Positions 1 to 8,189 of a stretch of 31,678 nucleotides of DNA are shown here, piece by piece; position 1 is the stretch's first letter; each line of letters starts with the position of its first letter. Position numbers and translations under genes: made by a program. Source of the stretch: Spirochaetales bacterium. Its GTDB lineage: Bacteria; Spirochaetota; Spirochaetia; SZUA-6; DRHE01. Location: positions 1-31,678 of the forward strand of contig JAFGQJ010000414.1 in the NCBI GenBank assembly GCA_016935715.1. Reading direction: 5' to 3'. The notes under the pieces are model-generated. The model made no database searches. It was not told where the DNA came from and saw only the letters and a program-made list of their open reading frames with translations.

Positions 1-14
1 CCGGCCGCTGCGTT

Positions 15-1229
15 TCAATCAGCAAGCAGTCCGTAGCGGAGCTTGAGCTTCAGGATGCGTTCGACCCCCTCGTCGATCCGGGCCTCGCTGATCCGTCCCT
101 GGTGGAGCAGCCGGAGCATCTCCAGCTTCAGGTCCACCAGGTCGTAGCGGCTGTGGACCAGGATCAGGTCCACTCCCGCCTCTATCATCAGCTCGAGGCT
201 GTCGGAGACCGTGAAATTCTCGGCCAGGGCGCCCATGGCCATGCCGTCCGAGACGATCACCCCGTCGAAACTGAAGCGGTCCCTTAGCAGATCCCGGAGA
301 ATCCGGCTGGAAAGAGTGGCAGGGTACTCCGGATCGATCCGCGGGAACAGCACGTGGGCCGTCATCAGCGCTTCGGCGCCGGCCCGGATGGCCGTGAGGA
401 AGGGCAGGAAGTCCCGTTCGAGCAGCTGCTGCTCGTCGATGTCCACGACAGGCAGGCGTCCGTGGGAATCCACAGTCGAGCTTCCATGTCCCGGAAAATG
501 CTTGATCACCGGGATGATCTGGGCCTGCCGCGCGCCCTGCAGGTAGGCCGTTCCGAGCCTGCCCACCTCCTCGGGATCCGCTCCCATCGAGCGGTCGCCG
601 ATGACCGTCGAGTCGACGCAGCCGTACAGGTCCAACACCGGTGCGAAGTTCATGTTGCAGCCCAGCTCCCGGATCTCCAGGCCCGCGATGAAGGCCACGG
701 CGGTCACGAAGCGGGGATCCTGGTACCGGCCCCAGTAGTATGCCGGCGTCAGCCCGGTAGCCTCACGGAAGCGGAAGGCGGCCACCCGCCCCCCCTCCTG
801 GTCCACGGAGATGAAAAACCCGATGGGCGGTTCGGCCGAGGCCGCCGCCCGCTGGATCGAAGCGGTCAGCTCCCTGACCTGTTCGGGACTCTCTATGTTC
901 CACGGGTAGAGGATGACCCCGGCCGCTCCCTGGCGGACCAGCTCCCGGACCTGATCGCCCGCCGTCTTCCCCTCGATCCAGCAGATGAAGCGCTGGCCGA
1001 TCTTCTGTTCCAGGCTCATCTCTTCCATGACCGCCCGCACCCTGCCAGCCGCCATGTCGGGAGGCAGCCACCGCTTGCGCTCCGGTCTGCGAAACAGCTC
1101 CGGTTCCGAAGCTACTTTTTCCGCAGTGCTGGCGCAGCCGGCCAGCGCGCCCAGGAGGAGGAGGGCGGCCAGGATGCTCGAGAGCAGGGCACGGCTGCGG
1201 CGTGCCGCCGTTCGCAGCGGAGGAATCAT
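15..1229 (-). CDS. GH3 family beta-N-acetylhexosaminidase-like lipoprotein
   Basis: A 404-residue glycoside hydrolase family 3 protein of the NagZ type, expected to release terminal beta-linked N-acetylhexosamine. Seen: the NagZ signature KHFPGHG, a DQEGGR substrate-loop segment, and SDGMAMGAL, where the Asp is the expected GH3 nucleophile. The N-terminus is basic, then hydrophobic, then LAGC, a lipobox with Cys32, so the mature enzyme is probably a membrane-anchored lipoprotein rather than cytoplasmic like E. coli NagZ. The frame is open upstream to 1382, but the ATG at 1229 gives the signal peptide directly, has GTGGAG about 10 nt upstream, and starts 7 nt after the fucU stop. Neighbouring fucose genes suggest it trims fucosylated or amino-sugar glycans; the substrate is inferred. 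Peptidoglycan recycling is the alternative. Confidence 0.88.
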   Translation of the reverse strand: MIPPLRTAARRSRALLSSILAALLLLGALAGCASTAEKVASEPELFRRPERKRWLPPDMAAGRVRAVMEEMSLEQKIGQRFICWIEGKTAGDQVRELVRQGAAGVILYPWNIESPEQVRELTASIQRAAASAEPPIGFFISVDQEGGRVAAFRFREATGLTPAYYWGRYQDPRFVTAVAFIAGLEIRELGCNMNFAPVLDLYGCVDSTVIGDRSMGADPEEVGRLGTAYLQGARQAQIIPVIKHFPGHGSSTVDSHGRLPVVDIDEQQLLERDFLPFLTAIRAGAEALMTAHVLFPRIDPEYPATLSSRILRDLLRDRFSFDGVIVSDGMAMGALAENFTVSDSLELMIEAGVDLILVHSRYDLVDLKLEMLRLLHQGRISEARIDEGVERILKLKLRYGLLAD

Positions 1230-1236
1230 GGCCGGA

Positions 1237-1668
1237 TTACTCCACGACCACGCCCTTCTTGAGAATGATGTTGGCGTACAGCGCCGACTCCCCGGTGGCC
1301 AGGATCGCGTAGGCCTGCCTGGCCCTGTCGTAGAACGCGAACCGCTCGACGAGCTCGAAATCTCCGAACTCCGGCTCCTCATTCCGGATGATCTCCCGGA
1401 ACCGCTGCCAGATCACCGGCTCGGTCGGATCTCCGGCAACCACCGCCATGAGTGCGGCGGGACGCTCGACGAAGCTGTCCAGGGGAAACAGCTTCATTAT
1501 CGCTTCGAGCAGCTCGGGCACCCCGTGCCCGTCGGCCCGCAGCAGGCGCCGGGCCATGCCGGCGGCCGGGAAGTTTCCGTCCCCTATGACCAGCTCGTCT
1601 CCATGACCCATCTCCATAAGCACCTTCAACAGCTCCGGAGACAGCAGCGGCGAAATGCCTTTCAACAT
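1237..1668 (-). CDS. fucU: L-fucose mutarotase (RbsD/FucU family)
   Basis: A 143-residue RbsD/FucU protein, close to the usual ~140. FucU interconverts the anomers of L-fucose and feeds the form used by fucose isomerase. Seen: GHGDE near the N-terminus with His22 at the position of the catalytic His of FucU, then VIGDGNFPA, and the family C-terminus with FYDRARQAYAIL...GE. The ATG is preceded by GGAGGACAGGCC, a strong ribosome-binding site. It lies 12 nt downstream of fucI and 7 nt upstream of the GH3 lipoprotein gene, so the three are almost certainly co-transcribed. RbsD (ribose pyranase) is the alternative, made unlikely by the adjacent fucI. Confidence 0.93.
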   Translation of the reverse strand: MLKGISPLLSPELLKVLMEMGHGDELVIGDGNFPAAGMARRLLRADGHGVPELLEAIMKLFPLDSFVERPAALMAVVAGDPTEPVIWQRFREIIRNEEPEFGDFELVERFAFYDRARQAYAILATGESALYANIILKKGVVVE

Positions 1669-1680
1669 GGCCTGTCCTCC

Positions 1681-3483
1681 TTACCCGTACAGGGACCCGA
1701 AGTTCCGGCAGGCCCGGTAATCCGCTCCCTCGGGGTCCATTCCGAAAGCCCCCCAGGCGCTGGGCCTGTAGATCGACTCCACATTGTGCATGCAGACGGG
1801 GATGCGCAGCATCGACGCCAGGGTGATCAGATCCGCCCCGATATGCCCGTAGCTGATGGCACCGTGGTTCGCCCCCCAGTTGGCCATCACCGAGTACACG
1901 TCGCTGAACGGTCCCTTCCCGGTCAGCCTGGGTACGAACCAGGTCGTAGGCCAGGTGGGATTGGTGCGTGCGTCCAGGGCATCGTGCACCTTGCCCGGCA
2001 GCTCCGCGGTGTGACCCTCGGCGATCTGCAAAACCGGCCCCAGCCCGCGGATGATGTTCAACCGGGACATGGTTACCGGCATTCCCCCCGTGGTCAGGAA
2101 GTCGGTGGAGTAGCCGCCTCCGCGGAAATAGCCCAGATCGGCGGGACACCACTCGGTGACCTCCAGGCACTTCATTGCCTCCTCCGGTGTGACCTCCCAG
2201 AAGGGTTTGATGGCCGGTTTGCCGTCCCGGCTCATCCGACCCGTTCCGTCCAGGGCCGCCGGCCCGGAGTTGATCAGATGGATGATGCCGTTTTCGGCCA
2301 GTCCTTTCGGCTCCACGCCGGTGACCCGTTTGATCGCCTCGGCGCTCCAGAAGGTGCGGACATCGGCGAAGATCTGGGCCGTGCCGGTCAGCAGATACCC
2401 CAGGAGCATCGATGCGCCGTTGAGGCTGTCGTTCTCCGTTGCCAGGATGTACGGTGATCGGATGCCGTTCCAGTCGAACGAGGAGTTGAGGATCGCCTCC
2501 ATGAAGTCCCCGTTGGGAAAGTGATCGGTCCACTGGCGCTGGCCCTGGAATCCGGCGGCCAGGGCGTTGTGTCCCAGGGCCTCCTCTCCGAAGCCCAGCT
2601 CCTCCAGACGGGGATTGCCCACCATCAGGTCCCGGGCGATCAGGGTCATCTGCACGACCCGGGCCCAGTCCTCGTCCTTCTGCTTGCGGGATCTCTGCTT
2701 CTCCGGAGGATTGTCGTCCGCCCCCTCTCTGCAGTGCTTCTTCACCCAGGCCAGGGCGTGCCTGTACTCCTCGGGGTCGTAGATCTCCTCCTCGAAGCGG
2801 CGGACGAATTCGCTCATGTCCACGTATTCGTTGCGCATGCCGAGGTAGCTCTGAAAGAACTCCTCCTGCACGATCGACCCGCCGATTCCCATGGAAACCG
2901 AACCCATGGACAGATAGCTGGCCCCCCGCATGGTGGCCGCCGCCAGGCCGCAGCGCGCGAAGCGCAGGATCTTCTCCTGCACATCCTGTGGCACCGAATC
3001 GTCCCCGGCATCCTGCACGTGCCTGCCGTAGATGCCGAAGGCGGGCAGTCCCTTCTGGCTGTGGGCGGCCAGAACCGCCGCCAGGTAGACCGCGCCGGGT
3101 CTCTCCGTGCCGTTGAACCCCCAGATCGCTTTGGGAATCAGGGGATCCATGTCCATGGTCTCCGAGCCGTAGCACCAGCACGGGGTCACGGTCAGGGATA
3201 CCCCCACCCCTGCCCGGGAGAACTTCTCGGCTGCCATGGCCGCCTCCGCCACCCCGCCGATGCAGCGGTCCGCGATCACGCACTCCACCGGCAGACCGCT
3301 GGGCTGTCTCAGGTTCTCGGAAATGATCCTGGCCGCTGTCTTTGCCATGGCCATTGTCTGATCCTCCAGGCTCTCCCGCACCCCGCCGAGCCGGCCGTCG
3401 ATGGTCGGCCGGATACCGACCTTGGGCACGCCGCCTCTCAGACGGTTTTCCGGTGGATTGATCTTCAGCTGTTCTGATGCCAT
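1681..3483 (-). CDS. fucI: L-fucose isomerase
   Basis: A 600-residue L-fucose isomerase (E. coli FucI has 591), converting L-fucose to L-fuculose with a divalent metal, normally Mn2+. Seen: N-terminal KVGIRPTIDGR, then TPCWCYGSETMD, and the metal-site segments ATENDS (Glu350), IFADVRTFWS (Asp374) and WGANHGAISYGHIG (His540). These sit 12-13 residues from E. coli Glu337, Asp361 and His528. A TTG at 3495 is in frame, but the ATG at 3483 has GGAGG five bases upstream and is the better start. No fuculokinase or aldolase is visible, so later steps must be encoded elsewhere or handled by another route. It follows topB with a gap of only 38 nt. Confidence 0.95.
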   Translation of the reverse strand: MASEQLKINPPENRLRGGVPKVGIRPTIDGRLGGVRESLEDQTMAMAKTAARIISENLRQPSGLPVECVIADRCIGGVAEAAMAAEKFSRAGVGVSLTVTPCWCYGSETMDMDPLIPKAIWGFNGTERPGAVYLAAVLAAHSQKGLPAFGIYGRHVQDAGDDSVPQDVQEKILRFARCGLAAATMRGASYLSMGSVSMGIGGSIVQEEFFQSYLGMRNEYVDMSEFVRRFEEEIYDPEEYRHALAWVKKHCREGADDNPPEKQRSRKQKDEDWARVVQMTLIARDLMVGNPRLEELGFGEEALGHNALAAGFQGQRQWTDHFPNGDFMEAILNSSFDWNGIRSPYILATENDSLNGASMLLGYLLTGTAQIFADVRTFWSAEAIKRVTGVEPKGLAENGIIHLINSGPAALDGTGRMSRDGKPAIKPFWEVTPEEAMKCLEVTEWCPADLGYFRGGGYSTDFLTTGGMPVTMSRLNIIRGLGPVLQIAEGHTAELPGKVHDALDARTNPTWPTTWFVPRLTGKGPFSDVYSVMANWGANHGAISYGHIGADLITLASMLRIPVCMHNVESIYRPSAWGAFGMDPEGADYRACRNFGSLYG

Positions 3484-3521
3484 TTCTTCCTCCAACTATT
3501 TTCTAACATAGAATGCAATTT

Positions 3522-5600
3522 TCACTGCCTGCCCTCTTTTCGCTCCGAAGCCGCCCTGATCAGATCGGCGAAGGTCGTGGTCTCCTTGGACTTGTCGCTG
3601 AACTGCTGGATCAGCCGGCGGTTCATGGCCTTCTGCTTGTGCGACGGGCGGCGGGAGAGGGAATCTCCCTGACCCTCGGTCTGCTCGTATCCGCAGGAGA
3701 GGGACTGGCAGACCAGGATCCTCCGGCCCTTCTTGTCGGCAACCGGCATCATCATCTTGCCGCAGACCGGGCAGGGCTCATTGCTCAGGTTGCGGGGCTG
3801 GTAGGTGGCGGTGCTGGTTTTCACCATCTCAACGAGCTCCGTGGCGTTCCTGCGAATGTCCCGGTTGAACTCGGCGGCTGCCTCCTCGCCCCGGGCGATG
3901 CGGGCCAGCCGCTGCTCCCAGCGGGCGGTCAGCTCCGGCGAACGCAGGTTCCCCGGCACCAGCTCCAGGAGCTCCAGTCCCCGGGGCGTGGGCAGCAGGG
4001 TCCGGCCCCGGCGCTCGATGTAGTAGTGAGAGAGGAGCTTTTCGATGATCTCCGCCCGGGTCGCCGGCGTTCCGATTCCCCCCTGGGCGATGGAGGCGCG
4101 CAGCTCCTTGTCCTCTATGAAGCGCCCCGCGTGCTCCATGGCATCGAGCAGGGTGGCTTCGCTGTAGCGGGGCGGCGGCCTGGTGAACCCCTGCCTGGCC
4201 TGGGCGGAGGCCACCCGCACCGTCTCCCCCTGGCGGCGGGAGGAGAGATCCTGCTCCGGCTCCTCCTCTTCCTCCCCCTCCTGCTCCTCCGATACGCCCT
4301 GCTCGATCGCCCTCCAGCCGGCGTCGATCACCTGGACGCCCCGGGAGAAGAATCGCTCCCCCTCCACCTCCGTGATCAGGGCGATGCTCTTGTAGCGGTA
4401 GTCGGGGGACAGAACGGCCAGAAAACGGGCCACGACCATCTCCCAGAGGGCGCGCTCATCCGGGGCCAGCCGCTGCGGATCGGCGCGCTGCTCGGTGGGC
4501 AGCAGGGCGTGATGATCGGTGACCCTGCCGTCGTTGACGAAGCGGCTTCCCGTCCTGATCTCCCCTGACAGCAGCTGCTTGACCGCGGTGCGGTAGCGGG
4601 AGCCGAGCACGGCCTTCAGCCGGTCTTTCAGGGTCGGCACTATGTCCCGGCTGATGTAGCGGGAATCGGTCCTGGGATAGGTCACCAGCTTGTGCCTCTC
4701 GTACAATCCCTGCAGCGTGCTCAGCGTCTTCTGCGCGCTGAAGCCCAGGCGGCTGTTGGCCTCCCGCTGCAGGGCGGTCAGATCGTAGGCCAGCGGCGGA
4801 GGCTCGCTCTTGTCCCTGGCCTCGACCTTGATGATCCGCCCCTCCTGCCCCTGGACCCTGGCGGCGATCTCCCGGGCTCGCTTCTCCTCCTTTATGCGGG
4901 TGACTCCGCCGGAGCTGCGCCACAGGCCGGTATAGGAGCCGAAATCCGCGTGCACCTGCCAGTAGCTTTCCGGGGTGAAGTTGTTGATCTCCTCCTCCCG
5001 GGCCACGATCAGCGCCAGGGTCGGCGTCTGCACCCTGCCGGCGGACAGGCGGGCGTCGTACCTGCAGCTCAGCGCACGGGAGATGTTCAGGCCGATGATC
5101 CAGTCAGCCTCCGATCGGCATTCTGCGGCCCGAAAAAGGTTGTCGTAATCGGTTCCCGCTCTGAGCGTGCGGAATCCCTCCCGGATGGCCGATTCGGTCT
5201 GGGAGCTGATCCACAGCCGCTGATACGCTCCACTCCAGCCTCCCAGGCGCATGATCCAGCGGGCCACCAGCTCCCCCTCCCGGCCCGCATCTGTGGCGAT
5301 GATCAGGTTGTCCACGTCCTTTCGCCGGAACAGGGACTGGATGGTGCGGAACTGGTGCGCGGTCCTGGGGATGACCCGGAGCTTCATCCGTTCGGGCAGC
5401 ATCGGCAGGTACTCGAGGGACCAGCGCTTGTAGCGTTCGTCGTAGACCTGGGGATCCGCCAGCTCCACCAGGTGCCCCAATGCCCAGGTCACGATGTGGG
5501 CATCTCCCTCGCTGTAGCCTTTGCTCTTCTTCCTGCAGCCGAGCACCTGGGCCAGGTCCCGGCCTACGCTGGGCTTTTCCGCCAATACGATCGACTTCAT
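3522..5600 (-). CDS. topB: DNA topoisomerase III (type IA)
   Basis: A 692-residue type IA topoisomerase that cuts one strand through a 5'-phosphotyrosine and passes the other, acting in decatenation and recombination intermediates. Seen: N-terminal Toprim start KSIVLAEKPSVGRDLAQVLG, acidic Toprim motif ATDAGREGELVAR, LSAGRVQTPTLALIV, and the active-site segment TYPRTDSRYIS with Tyr308 (E. coli Top3 uses Tyr328). A single C4 zinc-ribbon (CPVCG...C...C) lies near the C-terminus, followed by a basic tail. The frame is open 52 codons further upstream, but the family starts at the MKSIVLAEKPSV methionine. No convincing Shine-Dalgarno precedes it. It is an unusual lead gene for a fucose operon; the fuc genes may have their own promoter. 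Confidence 0.95.
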   Translation of the reverse strand: MKSIVLAEKPSVGRDLAQVLGCRKKSKGYSEGDAHIVTWALGHLVELADPQVYDERYKRWSLEYLPMLPERMKLRVIPRTAHQFRTIQSLFRRKDVDNLIIATDAGREGELVARWIMRLGGWSGAYQRLWISSQTESAIREGFRTLRAGTDYDNLFRAAECRSEADWIIGLNISRALSCRYDARLSAGRVQTPTLALIVAREEEINNFTPESYWQVHADFGSYTGLWRSSGGVTRIKEEKRAREIAARVQGQEGRIIKVEARDKSEPPPLAYDLTALQREANSRLGFSAQKTLSTLQGLYERHKLVTYPRTDSRYISRDIVPTLKDRLKAVLGSRYRTAVKQLLSGEIRTGSRFVNDGRVTDHHALLPTEQRADPQRLAPDERALWEMVVARFLAVLSPDYRYKSIALITEVEGERFFSRGVQVIDAGWRAIEQGVSEEQEGEEEEEPEQDLSSRRQGETVRVASAQARQGFTRPPPRYSEATLLDAMEHAGRFIEDKELRASIAQGGIGTPATRAEIIEKLLSHYYIERRGRTLLPTPRGLELLELVPGNLRSPELTARWEQRLARIARGEEAAAEFNRDIRRNATELVEMVKTSTATYQPRNLSNEPCPVCGKMMMPVADKKGRRILVCQSLSCGYEQTEGQGDSLSRRPSHKQKAMNRRLIQQFSDKSKETTTFADLIRAASERKEGRQ

Positions 5601-5640
5601 CCGCTTAGATCTTCTGCGTAGATCTTGGGACAATATCGGA

Positions 5641-5653
5641 ACTTTGTCAAAGT
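5641..5653. promoter_or_regulatory. 13-nt palindrome containing a TTGACA -35-like box upstream of topB
   Basis: ACTTTGTCAAAGT is a perfect inverted repeat about one central base. On the minus strand it contains TTGACA (5650 to 5645), an ideal -35, but the hexamer 17 nt downstream (CAAGAT) is a poor -10. It could be an operator overlapping the topB promoter. Promoter assignment is weak. Confidence 0.3.
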
Positions 5654-5713
5654 GCTCCCCGCCGCGGGGGACACGCGCGGCCTTAGGCGTTTTTCGCTGC
5701 ACGCCCTTCGGCG

Positions 5714-5742
5714 TTGAAACCCGGCCGAAAATCGAGCATATT
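5714..5742 (+). promoter_or_regulatory. Candidate sigma-70 promoter for the nitronate monooxygenase gene
   Basis: TTGAAA (5714-5719) and CATATT (5737-5742) are separated by 17 nt and match the consensus at 5/6 and 4/6. Predicted start near 5750 gives a leader of about 78 nt to the ATG at 5828. The leader contains GC-rich inverted repeats (around 5773-5792) that could fold. Confidence 0.4.
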
Positions 5743-5827
5743 GTGACCACCCTCAAAACCCGGGCGGCTGCCCCGCTCCCGGGCGGGGCTTGCCGGCGGA
5801 GCGGAGAGGGATGAACAGGAGGGTAAC

Positions 5828-6850
5828 ATGCCGAGAGAGCTGATAGAGAGATTGTGGAGCCGTGGAAAGGAGTTTCTGGGCGTGGAATACCCGGTGATGG
5901 GCGGGGCCATGACCTGGATATCCGAGTCGAACCTGGTGTCCGCCGTATCCAATGCGGGAGCCTTCGGGGTCCTGGCCGGAGGCAACATGCCCCCGGAGAT
6001 GCTGAAAGACGAGATCAAAAAGACGCGGGACAAGACGGACAAACCCTTCGGCATCAACCTGATCACCATTGCGCCCAACTTCGCCAGGCACCTGGAACAT
6101 GTCCTGAAGATCGAGTTTCCCTGCATAATCCTGGCCGGCGGTCTTCCGCCGCGGGATGCGATCAATCGAATCAGACAGACCAACAGCAAGCTGCTCTGCT
6201 TCGCTCCCACCGTGGGGATTGCCCGCAGCCTGGTCAAGGGAGGGGTCGACGCCCTGATCATCGAAGGGCACGAAGCGGGAGGCCACATCGGCCCGGTATC
6301 CACCGCTGTGCTGGCGGAGCAGATCCTGCCCCGCGTGCAGGCCGTGCCGGTGTTCGTGGCCGGGGGAATCGGCAGCGGCGTGATGATGGTCCACTACCTG
6401 ATGATGGGCGCGGCGGGGGTCCAGCTGGGCACGAAGTTCGCCGTGGCGGAGGAGTCGGTGGCCCACAGGAACTTCAAACGGGCCCTGCTGAGGGCGGCGG
6501 CCAAAGACGCCCTGCCCACCGCCCAGTTCGATCCCCGCATGCCGGTGATCCCGGTCCGTGCGCTGACCAACGAGGGCACCCGGGATTTCAACACCCTGCA
6601 GCTCGGTCTGGTGGCCCAGCTGGAGCGGGAGGCCATCACGGCCAGGGAGGCCGGGCAGAAGCTGGAGGAGTTCTGGATCGGCGGGCTGCGCAAGGCGGCG
6701 ATCGACGGAGACGTCAGGAGCGGCTCCCTGATGGCAGGTCAGAGCGTGGGGCTGGTGAAAGAGATCCTGCCGGTCCACGAGATTCTGGATCAGCTGATCG
6801 AGGAAGGCGTGGAGGAGGCGGAGAAGATACTCAGGCGGCTGGGACGGTAG
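5828..6850 (+). CDS. Nitronate monooxygenase / FabK-like FMN oxidoreductase
   Basis: A 340-residue TIM-barrel flavoprotein of the nitronate monooxygenase (2-nitropropane dioxygenase) superfamily, which also contains the FabK enoyl-ACP reductases. Seen: N-terminal EYPVMGGAMTWISESNLVSAVSNAGAFGVL, the EGHEAGGHIG signature with His148 (the conserved catalytic/FMN-site position), VPVFVAGGIGSG as phosphate-binding loop, and GAAGVQLGTKFAVAEES. The C-terminal SGSLMAGQSVGLV segment is common to both subfamilies. AGGAGGG lies four bases before the ATG. It is divergent from topB and convergent with the small exported protein gene at 6867. Whether it oxidises nitronates or reduces enoyl-ACP cannot be decided from sequence; no other fatty-acid gene is near. 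Confidence 0.88.
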   Translation: MPRELIERLWSRGKEFLGVEYPVMGGAMTWISESNLVSAVSNAGAFGVLAGGNMPPEMLKDEIKKTRDKTDKPFGINLITIAPNFARHLEHVLKIEFPCIILAGGLPPRDAINRIRQTNSKLLCFAPTVGIARSLVKGGVDALIIEGHEAGGHIGPVSTAVLAEQILPRVQAVPVFVAGGIGSGVMMVHYLMMGAAGVQLGTKFAVAEESVAHRNFKRALLRAAAKDALPTAQFDPRMPVIPVRALTNEGTRDFNTLQLGLVAQLEREAITAREAGQKLEEFWIGGLRKAAIDGDVRSGSLMAGQSVGLVKEILPVHEILDQLIEEGVEEAEKILRRLGR

Positions 6851-6866
6851 GTCGCCGACCGGGTGA

Positions 6867-7382
6867 TCAGAAGACGCGTCCCAGCACGAGCAGGAGGTGC
6901 GGCAGGAGGGGAAACACGGGCTCGTACAGATCGCCCTCCAACACCTCCTGCAGCCAGCCCGCCCCGACTTCCGCAGCCAGCCGCCACCTGTCCTCACTTC
7001 CGAAAAACCTGGCGTAGCCGAATCCGGCCCGTGGCTTCACGATCCCCTGTTCGAAGGAGAAGGGGCTCAGCCGCCAGACCGTCAGAAAACCGGCACCCGT
7101 GAAGACGAACAGGCCGTCACCGGGTTCGCCGGAATAGAAGCGCAGGTTGACGCCGGGCTCCAGCGTGCCCGCCGGCTCACCGTGCAGGCGGAGGAGCAGA
7201 AGGCGCGTTTCCACGCACAATCCCACCCGTCCCAGGAAAAACTCCGCCTCCAGACCCACGGGTGCGACCATGAGCCCCCCGGCCTGGATCGAGAGGACGG
7301 TTTTCCGTGGTTCCCCCTCCTGGGTCCAACCCGCCGCCAGGATCAGCACCATCAGGGTCACCACCACCACGGTCCGTTTCAT
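6867..7382 (-). CDS. Small exported protein, probable outer-membrane beta-barrel
   Basis: A 171-residue protein with no family I can name. Seen: a signal peptide (MKRTVVVVTLMVLILAAGWTQ) and then alternating polar/hydrophobic segments with many Gly and aromatic residues, such as GVNLRFY, GLFVFTGAGFLTVWRL and PRAGFGYARFF, as in a small 6-8 strand barrel. The C-terminus ends in Phe, common for Omp85/BAM substrates. GGAGGG precedes the ATG by three bases. It is divergent from a second exported protein at 7557. Function unknown; localisation is inferred from composition. Confidence 0.72.
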   Translation of the reverse strand: MKRTVVVVTLMVLILAAGWTQEGEPRKTVLSIQAGGLMVAPVGLEAEFFLGRVGLCVETRLLLLRLHGEPAGTLEPGVNLRFYSGEPGDGLFVFTGAGFLTVWRLSPFSFEQGIVKPRAGFGYARFFGSEDRWRLAAEVGAGWLQEVLEGDLYEPVFPLLPHLLLVLGRVF

Positions 7383-7497
7383 CTTCCCTCCAGTTTCCCG
7401 CTGACGCGGGTGTCACCATCATACGACATACCACCCCGCCTGTTCCACTATTTCGAGCGGACACCGATTCGGCGGGGACACGAATCTTTGGGCAGCT

Positions 7498-7525
7498 GGA
7501 AAATAGTGATCAAGCGGGCTATATT
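7498..7525 (+). promoter_or_regulatory. Candidate sigma-70 promoter for the exported protein gene at 7557
   Basis: TGGAAA (7498-7503), a 16-nt spacer and TATATT (7520-7525) match the -35 and -10 consensus at 4/6 and 5/6. The predicted start near 7532 leaves a ~25-nt leader holding the GAGGAGG ribosome-binding site. Confidence 0.5.
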
Positions 7526-7556
7526 TTGTATCGATGAACATAGCGAGGAGGACACT

Positions 7557-8096
7557 ATGAAACGGTTCGTAATCATTCTTGCATTTGCAGCAATTCTGGC
7601 ATCTCCAGCTTTCGCCCAGGTTCGCCTGGACCTGGGCGTGGACGTGCCGATGACCATCGGCGTGATCGGCGGGGGTGAGATAGAGACCAGCAATGAGGCG
7701 GGGGAGTTCCTGAGGGAGCACATCCTCCCCTTCCCCGAGGCAAGCCTGTACTACCAGTTCGACGTGGGGCCGCTGAAGCTCGCACCGGGGATCCGGGCGT
7801 TCACCTTCATCCTCGAAACCGTGTTGTGGCCGAATTTGATGGCCGAGCTCTCTCTGGCGGACCGCGTGTTCATCCAGGCCCAGCTCGGCGGGCTGCTCTT
7901 CCTTGTCTTCGGCCTCTACACTGACGCCCAGTACGGCGAGGTCTTCCTGCCCGATCTGTCGGTCTGGATCGGACTCGGCGAGGAACGGCGATTCCGCCTG
8001 GGCGGCGGGGTGCTCGGCATGGCCCTGCCCGATCTGACTACCGAAGGAATCGGGATCGTGCCCTACATCGGGGGCAAGGTCTCCCTCCTGTTCTGA
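7557..8096 (+). CDS. Small exported protein, probable outer-membrane beta-barrel
   Basis: A 179-residue protein, family not recognised. Seen: a clear signal peptide ending ASPAFA-Q, then Gly-rich amphipathic segments (DVPMTIGVIGGGEIE, LYYQFDVGPLKLAPGIRAF, AQLGGLLFLVFGLYTDA, RFRLGGGVLGMALP) and a C-terminal strand VPYIGGKVSLLF ending in Phe. This layout fits a small outer-membrane barrel. The frame is open far upstream, but the ATG at 7557 is fixed by GAGGAGG six bases before it and by the signal peptide. It has its own promoter and a strong terminator, so it is probably monocistronic and well expressed. Confidence 0.75.
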   Translation: MKRFVIILAFAAILASPAFAQVRLDLGVDVPMTIGVIGGGEIETSNEAGEFLREHILPFPEASLYYQFDVGPLKLAPGIRAFTFILETVLWPNLMAELSLADRVFIQAQLGGLLFLVFGLYTDAQYGEVFLPDLSVWIGLGEERRFRLGGGVLGMALPDLTTEGIGIVPYIGGKVSLLF

Positions 8097-8130
8097 CGGC
8101 TCCCCCTCGAAGCGGTATCGTCAATTCCGC

Positions 8131-8162
8131 AGGCCGCCGCTCATAAAAGCGGCGGCCTTTTT
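8131..8162 (+). terminator. Rho-independent terminator after the exported protein gene
   Basis: A perfect 9-bp GC-only stem (GGCCGCCGC at 8132-8140, GCGGCGGCC at 8149-8157) with an 8-nt loop is followed by TTTTT. A flanking A-T pair extends it to 10 bp. It lies 35 nt after the stop of the plus-strand gene. No T-run lies on the minus-strand side, so it acts on plus-strand transcripts. Confidence 0.93.
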
Positions 8163-8189
8163 AAAAGCCCTTACGACTCCCGACAGCCT

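Noticed and set aside
3484..3495. TTG at 3495 as fucI start
   Set aside because: It lies within the Shine-Dalgarno region of the ATG at 3483.
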